This document shows positions 1 through 8,921 of a stretch of DNA of 64,000 bases, piece after piece. Within the stretch, counting starts at the first letter, position 1; each line of letters begins with the position of its first letter. A program made the position numbers and the translations under genes. Below the pieces are notes generated by a model. It was not told the origin of the DNA and did no database searches. It saw nothing but the letters and a program-made list of their open reading frames with translations. The DNA comes from Flavobacterium sp. HJ-32-4 (lineage in GTDB: Bacteria; Bacteroidota; Bacteroidia; Flavobacteriales; Flavobacteriaceae). The stretch spans positions 992,001 through 1,056,000 of the forward strand of contig NZ_CP092832.1 of the NCBI RefSeq assembly GCF_022532105.1. The letters run 5' to 3'.

Positions 1-623
1 TCAGTTTCGTAAGCGCCGGTTCCAACAACCCACTGTTGATCAAAGACGAAAGCCTTGAGAACCTGGCGCCACAATTGTCAGCTGCATTGCAGGCTGCAGG
101 TTACCCGGCTCCAACGGCTGGTTTTATCGCCAGCATCTACGGACAGGCGCGCCATGCGAAAAACACCAATGGTTTCCGCGACTACATCCTGTTGCCTACC
201 CGTACCATCATCGGCACGACACAGGCGGGAGTTCCGGCACCGTTCAATACAGTAGGTGTCACCTATCCGCTACAGGATGGCGCGGTGCTTACCAACGACG
301 AAGCCAACCAGGTACGTGTGGCCACCGACGCGTATAACGAGGCCATCGCAGCGGCTGCCGCTTCAAAAGGACTCGCGCTGGTGGACACCAAAGCCGTTAT
401 GGCTGACCTTCTCGCGGGCGGTATCCGTTTCGGAAATTACCATATCTCAACGCAATATGTAGTCGGGGGTGCCTTCTCAATGGACGGCGTACACCCAAGC
501 GCACGTGGCTACGCGCTGATCGCCAACGAATTCCTGAAAGCCATCAATACTACCTATGGCTCGAACTTTAAAGGGGTTGACCTGGCGGATTATCGCATCC
601 AATATCCGGCCATCCTACCATAA
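1..623 (+). CDS. SGNH/GDSL-type hydrolase, C-terminal part (5' end outside window)
   Basis: The reading frame is open from the first bases of the window (codon phase begins at base 3), so this is the last ~207 residues of a longer protein. The segment DGVHPSARGY near residue 160 of the visible part matches block V of SGNH/GDSL esterases, where Asp and His of DxxH complete the catalytic triad. The nucleophile block (GDSL) is not in the window, so activity cannot be judged. Members of this family are usually secreted or lipoprotein esterases in Bacteroidota. It ends 25 nt before a strong hairpin terminator and is separated from atpD by its own promoter, so it is a different transcription unit. 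Confidence 0.75.
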   Translation, partial: SFVSAGSNNPLLIKDESLENLAPQLSAALQAAGYPAPTAGFIASIYGQARHAKNTNGFRDYILLPTRTIIGTTQAGVPAPFNTVGVTYPLQDGAVLTNDEANQVRVATDAYNEAIAAAAASKGLALVDTKAVMADLLAGGIRFGNYHISTQYVVGGAFSMDGVHPSARGYALIANEFLKAINTTYGSNFKGVDLADYRIQYPAILP

Positions 624-647
624 GGTATTTTTGCCGAAAATGCAGAA

Positions 648-673
648 AGCCATCCTTTTAGGGGTGGCTTTTT
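648..673 (+). terminator. Intrinsic terminator after SGNH hydrolase gene
   Basis: An 8-bp stem (AGCCATCC with GGGTGGCT, one G-T pair) with a 6-nt loop is followed by a T run. It lies just after the stop codon at 623. Confidence 0.85.
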
Positions 674-745
674 GCTTTGTATGCACGACTTAGGCCCTTC
701 ATTCTGCAAAATAGCCAAACCCCAACGTTTTTTTCGGCCAAACGA

Positions 746-776
746 TTTGACAATCCCGTTTATGTGTCTATCTTTG
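746..776 (+). promoter_or_regulatory. Bacteroidota-type promoter of atpDC
   Basis: A TTTG at 746-749 and TATCTTTG at 769-776 are separated by 19 nt, matching the -33 TTG / -7 TAnnTTTG promoter of Flavobacterium and Bacteroides. The start codon of atpD follows 60 nt downstream. Confidence 0.75.
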
Positions 777-833
777 CACTCGGAAAAAAGAGGCTGTTTT
801 ATACACGTAAACGGCTATCAAATAAATACATAA

Positions 834-2348
<1,515 letters not shown>

Positions 2349-2350
2349 AT

Positions 2351-2404
2351 CCAGTAGGCAGTATGCAGTCGCAGTGAGCAGCTGCCAACTGAGACTGCCA
2401 ACTG
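2351..2404. repeat. CAGT/AACTG degenerate word repeat between atpD and atpC
   Basis: Most of the 69-nt atpD-atpC spacer is built from overlapping short words: CAGT or GCAG in the first half, then CAACTG and GACTGC in the second. The halves are partly complementary and could fold as a hairpin. No gene or promoter is evident in it. Confidence 0.6.
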
Positions 2405-2417
2405 TAAACTAAGTACT

Positions 2418-2699
2418 ATGACGTTAGAAATAGTTTCACCAGAAGCCACCCTGTTCAAAGGGGAAGTAACATCGGTAACGCTGCCGGGCGTCGACGGATC
2501 CTTCCAGATCCTCAACCACCACGCGCCGATTGTATCGATCCTTAAGGAAGGCGACATCCGGATTGTATCCGATTCGTTCGCCACGGCAAAGAACGTATCA
2601 GACCGCTTCGTGACCATCGATGGCAAAACGCACACGCTGCACATCAAATCGGGCACGATCGAAATGAACGACAACAAAGTGATTGTATTGGCCGACTAA
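2418..2699 (+). CDS. atpC: F1Fo ATP synthase subunit epsilon (short form)
   Basis: Epsilon subunit of the F1 central stalk, coupling gamma rotation to catalysis. At 93 residues it holds only the N-terminal beta-sandwich domain (LEIVSPEATLFKGEVTSVTLPG... and the GxFxILxxHAPIVS region around residues 28-42). The C-terminal helical hairpin of the ~135-residue form is absent. Short epsilon subunits are usual in Bacteroidota, so I do not regard this as a truncation. It lies 69 nt after atpD and is followed by a strong terminator, so the unit is atpDC. Confidence 0.95.
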   Translation: MTLEIVSPEATLFKGEVTSVTLPGVDGSFQILNHHAPIVSILKEGDIRIVSDSFATAKNVSDRFVTIDGKTHTLHIKSGTIEMNDNKVIVLAD

Positions 2700-2721
2700 G
2701 AAATGCCAACAAATAAATAAG

Positions 2722-2750
2722 ACGTCCGGTTAGCGCCGGACGTTTTTTTT
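2722..2750 (+). terminator. Terminator of the atpDC unit
   Basis: The arms ACGTCCGG and CCGGACGT around a 6-nt loop are followed by an uninterrupted run of eight T. Confidence 0.92.
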
Positions 2751-2824
2751 GGGCGTCCCGGCGCATCACGTGCGCTTTTCCCAAGACATTGACCGGCGCC
2801 GTCGCGCTTTCCGCTCTAGCTTTG

Positions 2825-3838
2825 CTATTTTTGTAACCGCACCAAAAACCGAGTCGCTGGTATCCCGTTGATGTACAAGTCAATAAATCGGGTTCGAGGA
2901 TTGTCGATCCGGAAACAGCATACAATTCCGCTATCCGTTTCTTCGTAAGGCAACCCATCGCGGTCATAGCTACCCCAATACGATGGGTCCGCGTTTACCT
3001 CCACATCATCGACTGGGTAATCACCCGTCCGAATCCTGAAAGAAACCGTTTCGCCCAGCCGGGCGACAATAATACCGGTTGCAGGCGAGACCACCTCAAT
3101 ACTCGGACTCAGCAATGGATAATAGTATGGGCCATTTCGATAGTCCTCTTTCGTCACCCCGCTGTCCTCCAACCATTTTTCATCCTCTGGGAAATGGTCG
3201 CGAAAAAAGCGCCAGGCGGGCGGTATCCAATAGGTTTCGCGAAACGACTTAACAAATCCGGTTAGTTTACCTTCCTCATCTTCCGGACAGTAACCGGCCG
3301 CCCAGGTGCAGTCGACCCACAGGTACCGATCTTCGATGCGCAGCACATTCCAGACATGGTCCAACACGCCCATCCGCCCGATTTGAGTGGGGCGGTTTTT
3401 CGTATAACCCCTTACCAATGAGCACCGTATGCCGGCAAGGCCACAAAGTTCCTTATAGAGTAAGGCATATCCTTCGCAAACGTCCTTTCCGGTTTCCAGG
3501 ACTTTCTTCGCCCGATCCCGCTCATATTTGGCTTGTTTCTCCCTACAGTCATACGCGTCGTCACACTTGAAACGGTCGGGTTCGGCGCGGCGGTTATATG
3601 CCTCATAATCGTAAGCGGTATTCTCGGTCACCCAAATAAACAACGCCCGCGCCTTTTCGATTTCAGTCTGGCAACTGGCGGTGAGCGCTGATACCAACCG
3701 TTCTATATGTCCGTCATATCGCACGGCACGCGCGCGGGCGTCGAGCACGTCATACGGATTCGGCGTTGGGATCGTATCCTGTGCTGACAGCGGGAAGTAA
3801 CCTAAGACAATGACGAGAAAGCAAAGTAACGGTCGCAT
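2825..3838 (-). CDS. Secreted transglutaminase-like (KY-type) protein
   Basis: Begins with a signal peptide (MRPLLCFLVIVLGYFPLSAQ) and then a transglutaminase/papain-like core. The likely triad is Cys121 in KDVCEGYALLYKELC, His161 in VLDHVWNVL and Asp176 in LWVDCTWAAG. The arrangement resembles the kyphoscoliosis-peptidase (KY) group. The last ~100 residues look like a beta-sandwich and could bind a partner. The substrate is unknown. I chose the ATG at 3838; an in-frame TTG lies two codons upstream inside the -7 box. The -7 box ends only 3 nt before this ATG, so the mRNA may be leaderless. Confidence 0.8.
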   Translation of the reverse strand: MRPLLCFLVIVLGYFPLSAQDTIPTPNPYDVLDARARAVRYDGHIERLVSALTASCQTEIEKARALFIWVTENTAYDYEAYNRRAEPDRFKCDDAYDCREKQAKYERDRAKKVLETGKDVCEGYALLYKELCGLAGIRCSLVRGYTKNRPTQIGRMGVLDHVWNVLRIEDRYLWVDCTWAAGYCPEDEEGKLTGFVKSFRETYWIPPAWRFFRDHFPEDEKWLEDSGVTKEDYRNGPYYYPLLSPSIEVVSPATGIIVARLGETVSFRIRTGDYPVDDVEVNADPSYWGSYDRDGLPYEETDSGIVCCFRIDNPRTRFIDLYINGIPATRFLVRLQK

Positions 3839-3841
3839 ACC

Positions 3842-3849
3842 CAAATGTA
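3842..3849 (-). promoter_or_regulatory. -7 box abutting the transglutaminase-like gene
   Basis: TACATTTG on the minus strand ends 3 nt before the ATG. No TTG was found at the usual distance upstream, so this rests on the -7 element and its position. Confidence 0.45.
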
Positions 3850-3900
3850 GTAAAACGACGCCTTCGAGCTGCTACAAGCAGCACACAACCCATTTCCCGT

Positions 3901-4635
3901 TTAATCCCAAGCCCGAAGCATTTGCGCCTCAAGTGCCCGCGCCCTCGGAAACAATACGTTGTTCTCCAGATGGATGTGTTCGTCGAGATCCTGCTCGAAA
4001 CGCTCCAGCATCGTATAGGCCGCCCTGAAAAGCGGACAGTCGTCGATCGGAGGCATGTAGTGGTCGGTGAGCCGGGCGATATACCGAAAACGGTCGCCTT
4101 CCTCTTCGTGTTCGCGCTCCATGACCCGCAACACCTCGCACAACGGTTGGTTGAGCCGTAAACGCCGGGGTACACCCGTCTGTGCCGCATGTTCCAACCG
4201 CACGATATGCGGGAACACCACGGTTTCCTCCGTCTTCAGGTGCTGCATAAGCGCTTCGGTGGCTTCGCCAAACAGGATTCGGAGGGGCACTACCTCCGCG
4301 TGTGTGCCACCATAGGCGTCGCACAGCCGGTTCAGGTGATGCCGGATCACCGGAATACCCGTCATGATATAGCGGTGGTGTTTCTTTTCGACATAATCGA
4401 CAATCAGGTCGGCGGGCCAGGAGTCGAAGTCGATGACGGGGTCTACTTCCGAAAGCAGCGTATCGGTAAGCTCGGTCATGATCCGTTTGAAGTTGAAGCC
4501 TTTTTGTTCGCAGGCCTCCGCAACCGTATAGTGTCCGCGGCAACTGAAATCGATGCCGTAGCGCGAAAAGATGGCGGCAGTCCGAAAGTCATGTGCCACG
4601 AACTCGCCAATAGTGAGGTGTTGGGTAGTAGCCAT
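3901..4635 (-). CDS. ric: RIC-family di-iron protein (iron-sulfur cluster repair, ScdA/YtfE type)
   Basis: Cytoplasmic hemerythrin-like di-iron protein that helps restore Fe-S clusters damaged by nitric oxide or oxidative stress. At 244 residues it has the family layout: a short N-terminal ScdA domain, then a four-helix hemerythrin domain. Probable iron ligands are in HH (86-87), HLKTEETVVFPH (His132, Glu136, His143), EHEEEG (His176) and DLDEHIHLE (His220, His222, Glu224). The N-terminal motif, usually with two adjacent cysteines (DFCCGG), reads DFSCRGHYTVAEAC here, so one cysteine is replaced by serine. The divergent spacer carries two CRP/FNR-like palindromes, consistent with redox or NO-responsive control (inference). 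Confidence 0.9.
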   Translation of the reverse strand: MATTQHLTIGEFVAHDFRTAAIFSRYGIDFSCRGHYTVAEACEQKGFNFKRIMTELTDTLLSEVDPVIDFDSWPADLIVDYVEKKHHRYIMTGIPVIRHHLNRLCDAYGGTHAEVVPLRILFGEATEALMQHLKTEETVVFPHIVRLEHAAQTGVPRRLRLNQPLCEVLRVMEREHEEEGDRFRYIARLTDHYMPPIDDCPLFRAAYTMLERFEQDLDEHIHLENNVLFPRARALEAQMLRAWD

Positions 4636-4655
4636 AAATAGATGTTGGGGTACAA

Positions 4656-4663
4656 CGAAAATA
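4656..4663 (-). promoter_or_regulatory. Possible -7 box of ric
   Basis: TATTTTCG on the minus strand lies 20 nt before the ric start. It differs from TAnnTTTG at one base, but the same variant occurs before the AraC gene at 16047 and before tatD. Confidence 0.35.
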
Positions 4664-4716
4664 CAACTAAAATTATCTTAAAATGCGAATTTCACCAACA
4701 ATGTAGCGGGTCAAAA

Positions 4717-4728
4717 TGACATTTATCA
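4717..4728. promoter_or_regulatory. CRP/FNR-like palindrome, site 1
   Basis: TGACATTTATCA has TGA-N6-TCA spacing, the core of CRP/FNR-family sites. It lies between ric and the PLP decarboxylase. Confidence 0.4.
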
Positions 4729-4777
4729 ACTATCCGCGCGACGTGAGTAGAAGTACGTCGGGAGATTCGCACAAAAC

Positions 4778-4791
4778 ATGACAGAAGTCAT
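4778..4791. promoter_or_regulatory. CRP/FNR-like palindrome, site 2
   Basis: ATGACAGAAGTCAT is a perfect inverted repeat with TGA-N6-TCA core, 61-62 bp from site 1. Its centre is about 43 bp upstream of the start point expected from the -7-like GACCTTTG at 4814-4821, a typical activator position. A TTG at 4791-4793 lies 20 nt before that box. Confidence 0.5.
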
Positions 4792-4833
4792 TGTTCCTCC
4801 CTCCAGACCGCAGGACCTTTGCAAAAAAAGATA

Positions 4834-6090
4834 ATGGAACAGTGGAAGAAACTGTCGCCCGACCAGGCGCGCCAACGCATCGAAAAGGCGCTTGCCGAGA
4901 ATGTCGATTTCAACGACGGCCGGGCTATAGGCTATCCTGTGTCGAAGCTCGACGGACGCGTTTTTCACGACGCACCTTTCCTGAAGGATGCGCCGGTGTT
5001 GATGACCTACGTGTCCAACCCCAATCATATCGGATGTCACACCCTCGGCACCTCCGAGAGCGCGTTCAAAGGCACGCAGGAGATCGAGCGCGACGTACTC
5101 GACATGGTGGCCTGCGACGTATTTCACGCCACGCCTGACAGCTATGATGGCTATGTGGCCGGAGGTGGCACTGAAGCGAACATACAGGCGTTGTGGATGT
5201 TCAGGAACGTCTTCCGCGACACCTACCGCGCCCGGCCTGAGCAGATTGCGATCTTCGCCTCGGAAGACACTCACTATTCCATTGCAAAAGGAGCCGATCT
5301 GCTGACTACGCAACTCATCAAAGTGCCGGTCGATTTCGAAACCCGCGCTATTCGCCGTGACGCACTTCGCGCCAGGTTGATTGAGGCGCTTGCGTCAGGT
5401 GTGCGGTATGCCATCGTGGTGGCGAATATGGGCACCACCATGTTCGGTTCCGTAGACGATCCGATGGTTTACACCTCGTTATTGTGGGAATACGGTATCC
5501 CGTTTTTCCTTCATGTCGACGCCGCCTATGGCGGATTTATCTATCCGTTTCTCGACCGTCACAACCAACTCGACTTTCGCAACCCTGATGTGTCGTCGGT
5601 AGCGGTCGATGCCCACAAAATGCTCCAGGCGCCTTATGGTACGGGTATTTTCCTCTGCCGGAAGGGCTATATCGAACACGTGCTCACCAAAGAAGCCGAC
5701 TACGTTGAAGGCATGGACCTAACCCTGAGCGGCAGTCGTTCGGGTGCCAATGTCGTGGCCGTCTGGATGATTCTGAAAGCCTACGGCTATGCCGATTGGT
5801 TCGAAAAAGTGCAGGTGCTGCAATTGCGTACCGCCTGGTTGTGCAGCCAACTCGATGCGTTGGGCGTGGCGTATTTCCGTGAGCCGAACCTGAATATTGT
5901 TGCGATCCGGGCGTCGTTTATCGACGATCCGGTGGCGGAGCGCTACAACCTCGTGCCCGAGCACCACACCGGGCCTAACGACTGGTATAAGGTCGTGATC
6001 ATGCAGCATGTCGACCTCGAGATACTGGGACGTCTCGTGACGGATATCATGCAACGGGTAGGCCTCGAAATGGAAATCCCCTTACAGTAA
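4834..6090 (+). CDS. PLP-dependent group II decarboxylase
   Basis: Aromatic-L-amino-acid / glutamate-decarboxylase superfamily enzyme (fold type I PLP). Visible motifs are GGGTEAN (residues 110-116, phosphate contact), EDTHYS (His147, ring stacking), HVDAAYGG (Asp229, pyridine nitrogen) and DAHKMLQAPYGTG (Lys262, Schiff-base lysine). The 418-residue length fits the family. Group II members decarboxylate Glu, Asp, Tyr, Trp/Phe or diaminobutyrate; I cannot tell the substrate from motifs. The start is the ATG at 4834; an in-frame TTG at 4819 overlaps the putative -7 box. It is transcribed divergently from ric across a spacer with two CRP/FNR-like sites, so acid or low-oxygen induction is possible (inference). 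Confidence 0.85.
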   Translation: MEQWKKLSPDQARQRIEKALAENVDFNDGRAIGYPVSKLDGRVFHDAPFLKDAPVLMTYVSNPNHIGCHTLGTSESAFKGTQEIERDVLDMVACDVFHATPDSYDGYVAGGGTEANIQALWMFRNVFRDTYRARPEQIAIFASEDTHYSIAKGADLLTTQLIKVPVDFETRAIRRDALRARLIEALASGVRYAIVVANMGTTMFGSVDDPMVYTSLLWEYGIPFFLHVDAAYGGFIYPFLDRHNQLDFRNPDVSSVAVDAHKMLQAPYGTGIFLCRKGYIEHVLTKEADYVEGMDLTLSGSRSGANVVAVWMILKAYGYADWFEKVQVLQLRTAWLCSQLDALGVAYFREPNLNIVAIRASFIDDPVAERYNLVPEHHTGPNDWYKVVIMQHVDLEILGRLVTDIMQRVGLEMEIPLQ

Positions 6091-6106
6091 ACCATAAGGG
6101 GATTCC
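6072..6106 (+). terminator. Hairpin spanning the decarboxylase stop codon
   Basis: The last codons and the 3' flank form a perfect 10-bp stem (AATCCCCTTA at 6075-6084 with TAAGGGGATT at 6095-6104) that extends by a few pairs past a bulged A. A T-rich stretch starts only 6-8 nt later, so this may be a terminator or a stabilising 3' hairpin. Confidence 0.5.
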
Positions 6107-6129
6107 GGTAACTTCTTTTTCTATGTCTA

Positions 6130-6573
6130 TCAGGATTTGCCTGTCTTAACCGACGGCCAATTCGCATCGGCCTTTTTGATCAAGGCGTCTCGGTCTTTGT
6201 TCCATTCGGTGCGCACGTCTTTATTATAGTTGAGATAGAGTTTCCCCGCTACGATGGTAAACGCATCCGCTTCCGTAGGTGCCTTGTAGCCCCGCGAACA
6301 ACCGTAGGCACAGTAACCACCATATTGTGGCAGGTATTTCGCAGGATCAGCTTTGAAGGCTGCAAGGGTTTCGTTACTTGAGAAATGCCAGTCGGCGTTT
6401 TCGTAACGGTATACGAGTTCCGGTTTTCCTTCGACCGCGCGCCCTTCGGTGAAATACGCCACGACATCATAGCCGTTGAGGGCTCCTTTTTTGGTTTCGT
6501 AAACAGGTGATTGCTGCGCCCGGGCGGCAAAACCGGCAAGGGCGATCATAACGAGCAGGACAAACTTTTTCAT
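6130..6573 (-). CDS. Secreted YHS-domain protein
   Basis: A 147-residue protein with a clear signal peptide (first ~20 residues, ending ARAQ) and a YHS-type domain. The domain has GYDVVAYF near residue 34, WHFSS near 62, then the cysteine-containing segment GGYCAYGCSRGY (85-96). YHS domains are small modules often found with metal or redox proteins; this form is common as a stand-alone periplasmic protein in Bacteroidota, with no firm function. The start at 6573 begins the signal peptide; longer in-frame starts run over the promoter. It is divergent from a DM13 lipoprotein and an outer-membrane barrel, suggesting a related envelope role (inference). Confidence 0.8.
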   Translation of the reverse strand: MKKFVLLVMIALAGFAARAQQSPVYETKKGALNGYDVVAYFTEGRAVEGKPELVYRYENADWHFSSNETLAAFKADPAKYLPQYGGYCAYGCSRGYKAPTEADAFTIVAGKLYLNYNKDVRTEWNKDRDALIKKADANWPSVKTGKS

Positions 6574-6596
6574 ATTTTCTGTGTTGATTGTGAGAG

Positions 6597-6604
6597 CAAA
6601 ACTA
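6597..6604 (-). promoter_or_regulatory. -7 box of YHS-domain gene
   Basis: TAGTTTTG, an exact TAnnTTTG match on the minus strand, ends 23 nt before the ATG. No good -33 element was seen. Confidence 0.5.
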
Positions 6605-6681
6605 CGCCCGCAATTTTGTTCGAAATGTCGGCTAGGTGACAAATGGGGAATTTATTTCACGGGAACTTTGTCAAAAAAGCT

Positions 6682-7110
6682 ATGAAAACCATCATGTTAT
6701 CACTTGTCCTGGGCCTCGCCCTTTCGTCGTGCCAGTCGGAAGGCGAACTCACCCAATCGGATGTCGGCGACGTGGCCCTTCCCACCGAAGCACAACTTTT
6801 GTATGAAGGCACGTTTAGTCCGACTTCAGGTATTGAGGTTGCCGGTACGGCCCGTGTGTATGCCAGGGCGTCAGAACGTTATGTGGCCTTGGAAGATTTC
6901 TCGGTATCGCGGGGTCCCGACCTAAAGGTGTATCTATCCACTACCGCAGCTCCCGATACCTTCGTAAACCTGGGCGCGCTGGGTAACGGCGTAGATCCAA
7001 CCTATACCATCCCGGAAGGCGTTGACCTGACGGTGTACGACCACGTACTCATCCATTGCCAGCAGTACAGCCATCTTTTTGCCATTGCACCTTTACAACC
7101 CGCCGAATAG
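6682..7110 (+). CDS. DM13-domain lipoprotein
   Basis: A 142-residue lipoprotein. The signal peptide ends in the lipobox ALSSC, with Cys17 lipidated. The rest is one DM13 domain: GTFSPTSGIEVAGTARVY, the conserved DFSVSRGPDLKVYLS strand pair and LGALxG. DM13 has been proposed to act in redox or electron transfer through a conserved cysteine. Here the only cysteine of the mature domain is in HVLIHCQQYS near the C-terminus, where the family usually has one. The downstream barrel gene starts 2 nt after this stop codon, so the two are translationally close and probably co-transcribed. An imperfect -7 box (GAACTTTG) lies at 6663-6670. Confidence 0.85.
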   Translation: MKTIMLSLVLGLALSSCQSEGELTQSDVGDVALPTEAQLLYEGTFSPTSGIEVAGTARVYARASERYVALEDFSVSRGPDLKVYLSTTAAPDTFVNLGALGNGVDPTYTIPEGVDLTVYDHVLIHCQQYSHLFAIAPLQPAE

Positions 7111-7112
7111 CC

Positions 7113-8012
7113 ATGAAAGTCAGATTATTGTTTTATGTGGCCCTTTTCTCGATTTCCGTTATGAAGCTTCAGGCCCAGGGTTGTAGCGATGCGGGTATTT
7201 GTAGTATGGCGTCACATCCCGAAACCTACTCTTCGGCGCGGAATGAAATTGAAGTAACCGGACTCGTAGGCGCGGGCGAAGCGGATACCCGGTATTTTTC
7301 GCCTTTTATTGCCTACAACCGCCGCTTCAACGACCGTTGGTCAGGTGGGGTAAAGATCACGTCTTCGTTTGCGGAAGGTCGTTTTGGGAAACGGGGCTCG
7401 TTGGGCGATGCCTACTTAAGCGCCCATTTTATCCCAAAACCCGATGCACGCTACAAGTGGTCGTATTCTGCGGCGGTGAAGATTCCGTTCAACAGGGCCA
7501 ACCTAAAGATCAACGAACACCCGTTGCCGCTGGATTACCAAAGCAGTCTGGGCACCATTGATTTCCTCGGCAGCGTCAACCTTCGGTATGGGAACTGGGA
7601 TTTCAACAGCGCCCTGCAACTGATTGTGGTCAACCTGAACGCCAACTCGTTCTTTGCCGAGTACTCCGGAACGGATGCCTTTCCTTCGACCAACCTGTTT
7701 CGGCGCCGGCCCGATGCCTTGTTCCGGGCGACGTATACGCTGTCCGATTCGAAAAAGCGTTTCCACCTTAAACCCAATTTACTGTTCATCTACCATCTGG
7801 GTGAAGATTCGTTTGAGAACATCTACGGCGGGCGCGAATCGATTTCCGGTTCTGACGGACTGACCCTCAACGGCAACCTGATTGGTATCTATGATTTCAA
7901 GTCGGGAAGCCTGTCCCTTTCGGCGGCGGCACCTTTCGTCGTGCGCGACATCCGTCCCGACGGCCTGACGAGGGAGTTTACGGTGTCGGTGGGGTATGTG
8001 GGGCGGTTTTGA
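7113..8012 (+). CDS. Outer-membrane beta-barrel protein of unknown function
   Basis: 299 residues with an N-terminal signal peptide ending LQAQG. The remainder is dominated by alternating hydrophobic/polar strands with aromatic ends (for example YFSPFIAYNRRF, SVNLRYGNWDFNSALQL) and terminates in a strand ending GRF, typical of outer-membrane barrels. No enzymatic motif is seen. Two cysteines occur just after the signal peptide (GCSDAGICSM). Coupled to the DM13 lipoprotein gene with a 2-nt gap. The ATG at 7113 was chosen because it opens the signal peptide; an upstream in-frame start at 7056 would lie inside the DM13 gene. Confidence 0.7.
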   Translation: MKVRLLFYVALFSISVMKLQAQGCSDAGICSMASHPETYSSARNEIEVTGLVGAGEADTRYFSPFIAYNRRFNDRWSGGVKITSSFAEGRFGKRGSLGDAYLSAHFIPKPDARYKWSYSAAVKIPFNRANLKINEHPLPLDYQSSLGTIDFLGSVNLRYGNWDFNSALQLIVVNLNANSFFAEYSGTDAFPSTNLFRRRPDALFRATYTLSDSKKRFHLKPNLLFIYHLGEDSFENIYGGRESISGSDGLTLNGNLIGIYDFKSGSLSLSAAAPFVVRDIRPDGLTREFTVSVGYVGRF

Positions 8013-8043
8013 AAAAAGCCTCTCCGATTGAAGAATAAAAAAA

Positions 8044-8072
8044 GCACCGTTCGGAACCCGGACGGTACTTTT
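8044..8072. terminator. Bidirectional terminator between convergent genes
   Basis: A 9-bp stem (ACCGTTCGG with CCGGACGGT) is preceded by a run of A and followed by TTTT, so it can serve both the barrel gene on the plus strand and the SDR on the minus strand. Confidence 0.75.
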
Positions 8073-8115
8073 CAACGTCGTGGAAGCACTTCTTTGACCA
8101 TTCTCTCAAATGGTG

Positions 8116-8919
8116 TTACTTCGCCTTCTGCACATCAGCCAGCATCGTCTTTTCGAACATCTTCGGTGCGTAGTTTTGAAGGAACACAATCGTTCCGGCC
8201 ATTTTTCCGACCAGATTTTTGAAGGAAGGCTCTTTTGTTTCAAGGATTTTGTGCACCATATCGGTCACGAGCGTGGGATCTTCTGCGTTCTGTATGCCAT
8301 CGTCCGTAAAGGCCCCCAATTGTTCGCGGTATCCGTCATAGTCGGCGATAGGGTGTTGGGAAGACACCGCGTTTACTCCGATGTTGGTTTTGAACCATCG
8401 GGGCTCTACCATACTCACTTTTATATTGAACCGATGCAATTCAAAACGGAGCGATTTAAAGTAGCCTTCAACGGCATGCTTCGACGCGGAATAATACGAC
8501 AGGTTCGGTGGTCCTATCAATCCTACAATCGAACTGATGGTAACGATGTGGCCGGACCGCTGTCTTCTGAAAAGCGGCAATAAGGCATTTGTCACTTTTA
8601 CCGTTCCCCAGAAGTTGGTTTCAAACTGCCGCTTGCCCAGTTCAATGGGAGTTTCTTCTGCGATGCCGGTCACAAGAAATCCGGCATTGTTTACCAACAC
8701 GTCGAGATGGGGGATGGATGCGGACAGCTCATCTGCAAACCGGGCGATAGCGTGGTCATCGTCGAGGTCAAGGCGCATCATCCTGAACGGGAATTGGGTG
8801 CCATAATTGTCCGGATTACGGCTTGTGCCGATTACCGTGTATCCCTTTTGGTGAAGGTCGATGGCGAGCCGTAATCCAAAACCGGAAGAGGCACCTGTAA
8901 TCAATACGGTTTTACTCAT
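8116..8919 (-). CDS. Short-chain dehydrogenase/reductase (SDR)
   Basis: A classical SDR of 267 residues with a Rossmann fold using NAD(P)H. Motifs: TGASSGFG at residues 8-15 (cofactor loop), NNAG near residue 77, the active-site Ser in TISSIVG and YxxxK in YYSASKHAVEG. The substrate cannot be assigned. It lies 2 nt downstream of the alpha/beta hydrolase on the same strand, so both belong to the unit driven from the HxlR-type operator region at 9930-9979. Longer than the ~250-residue minimum because of the C-terminal segment, as in the subgroup with GASSGFG. Confidence 0.85.
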   Translation of the reverse strand: MSKTVLITGASSGFGLRLAIDLHQKGYTVIGTSRNPDNYGTQFPFRMMRLDLDDDHAIARFADELSASIPHLDVLVNNAGFLVTGIAEETPIELGKRQFETNFWGTVKVTNALLPLFRRQRSGHIVTISSIVGLIGPPNLSYYSASKHAVEGYFKSLRFELHRFNIKVSMVEPRWFKTNIGVNAVSSQHPIADYDGYREQLGAFTDDGIQNAEDPTLVTDMVHKILETKEPSFKNLVGKMAGTIVFLQNYAPKMFEKTMLADVQKAK

Positions 8920-8921
8920 GA

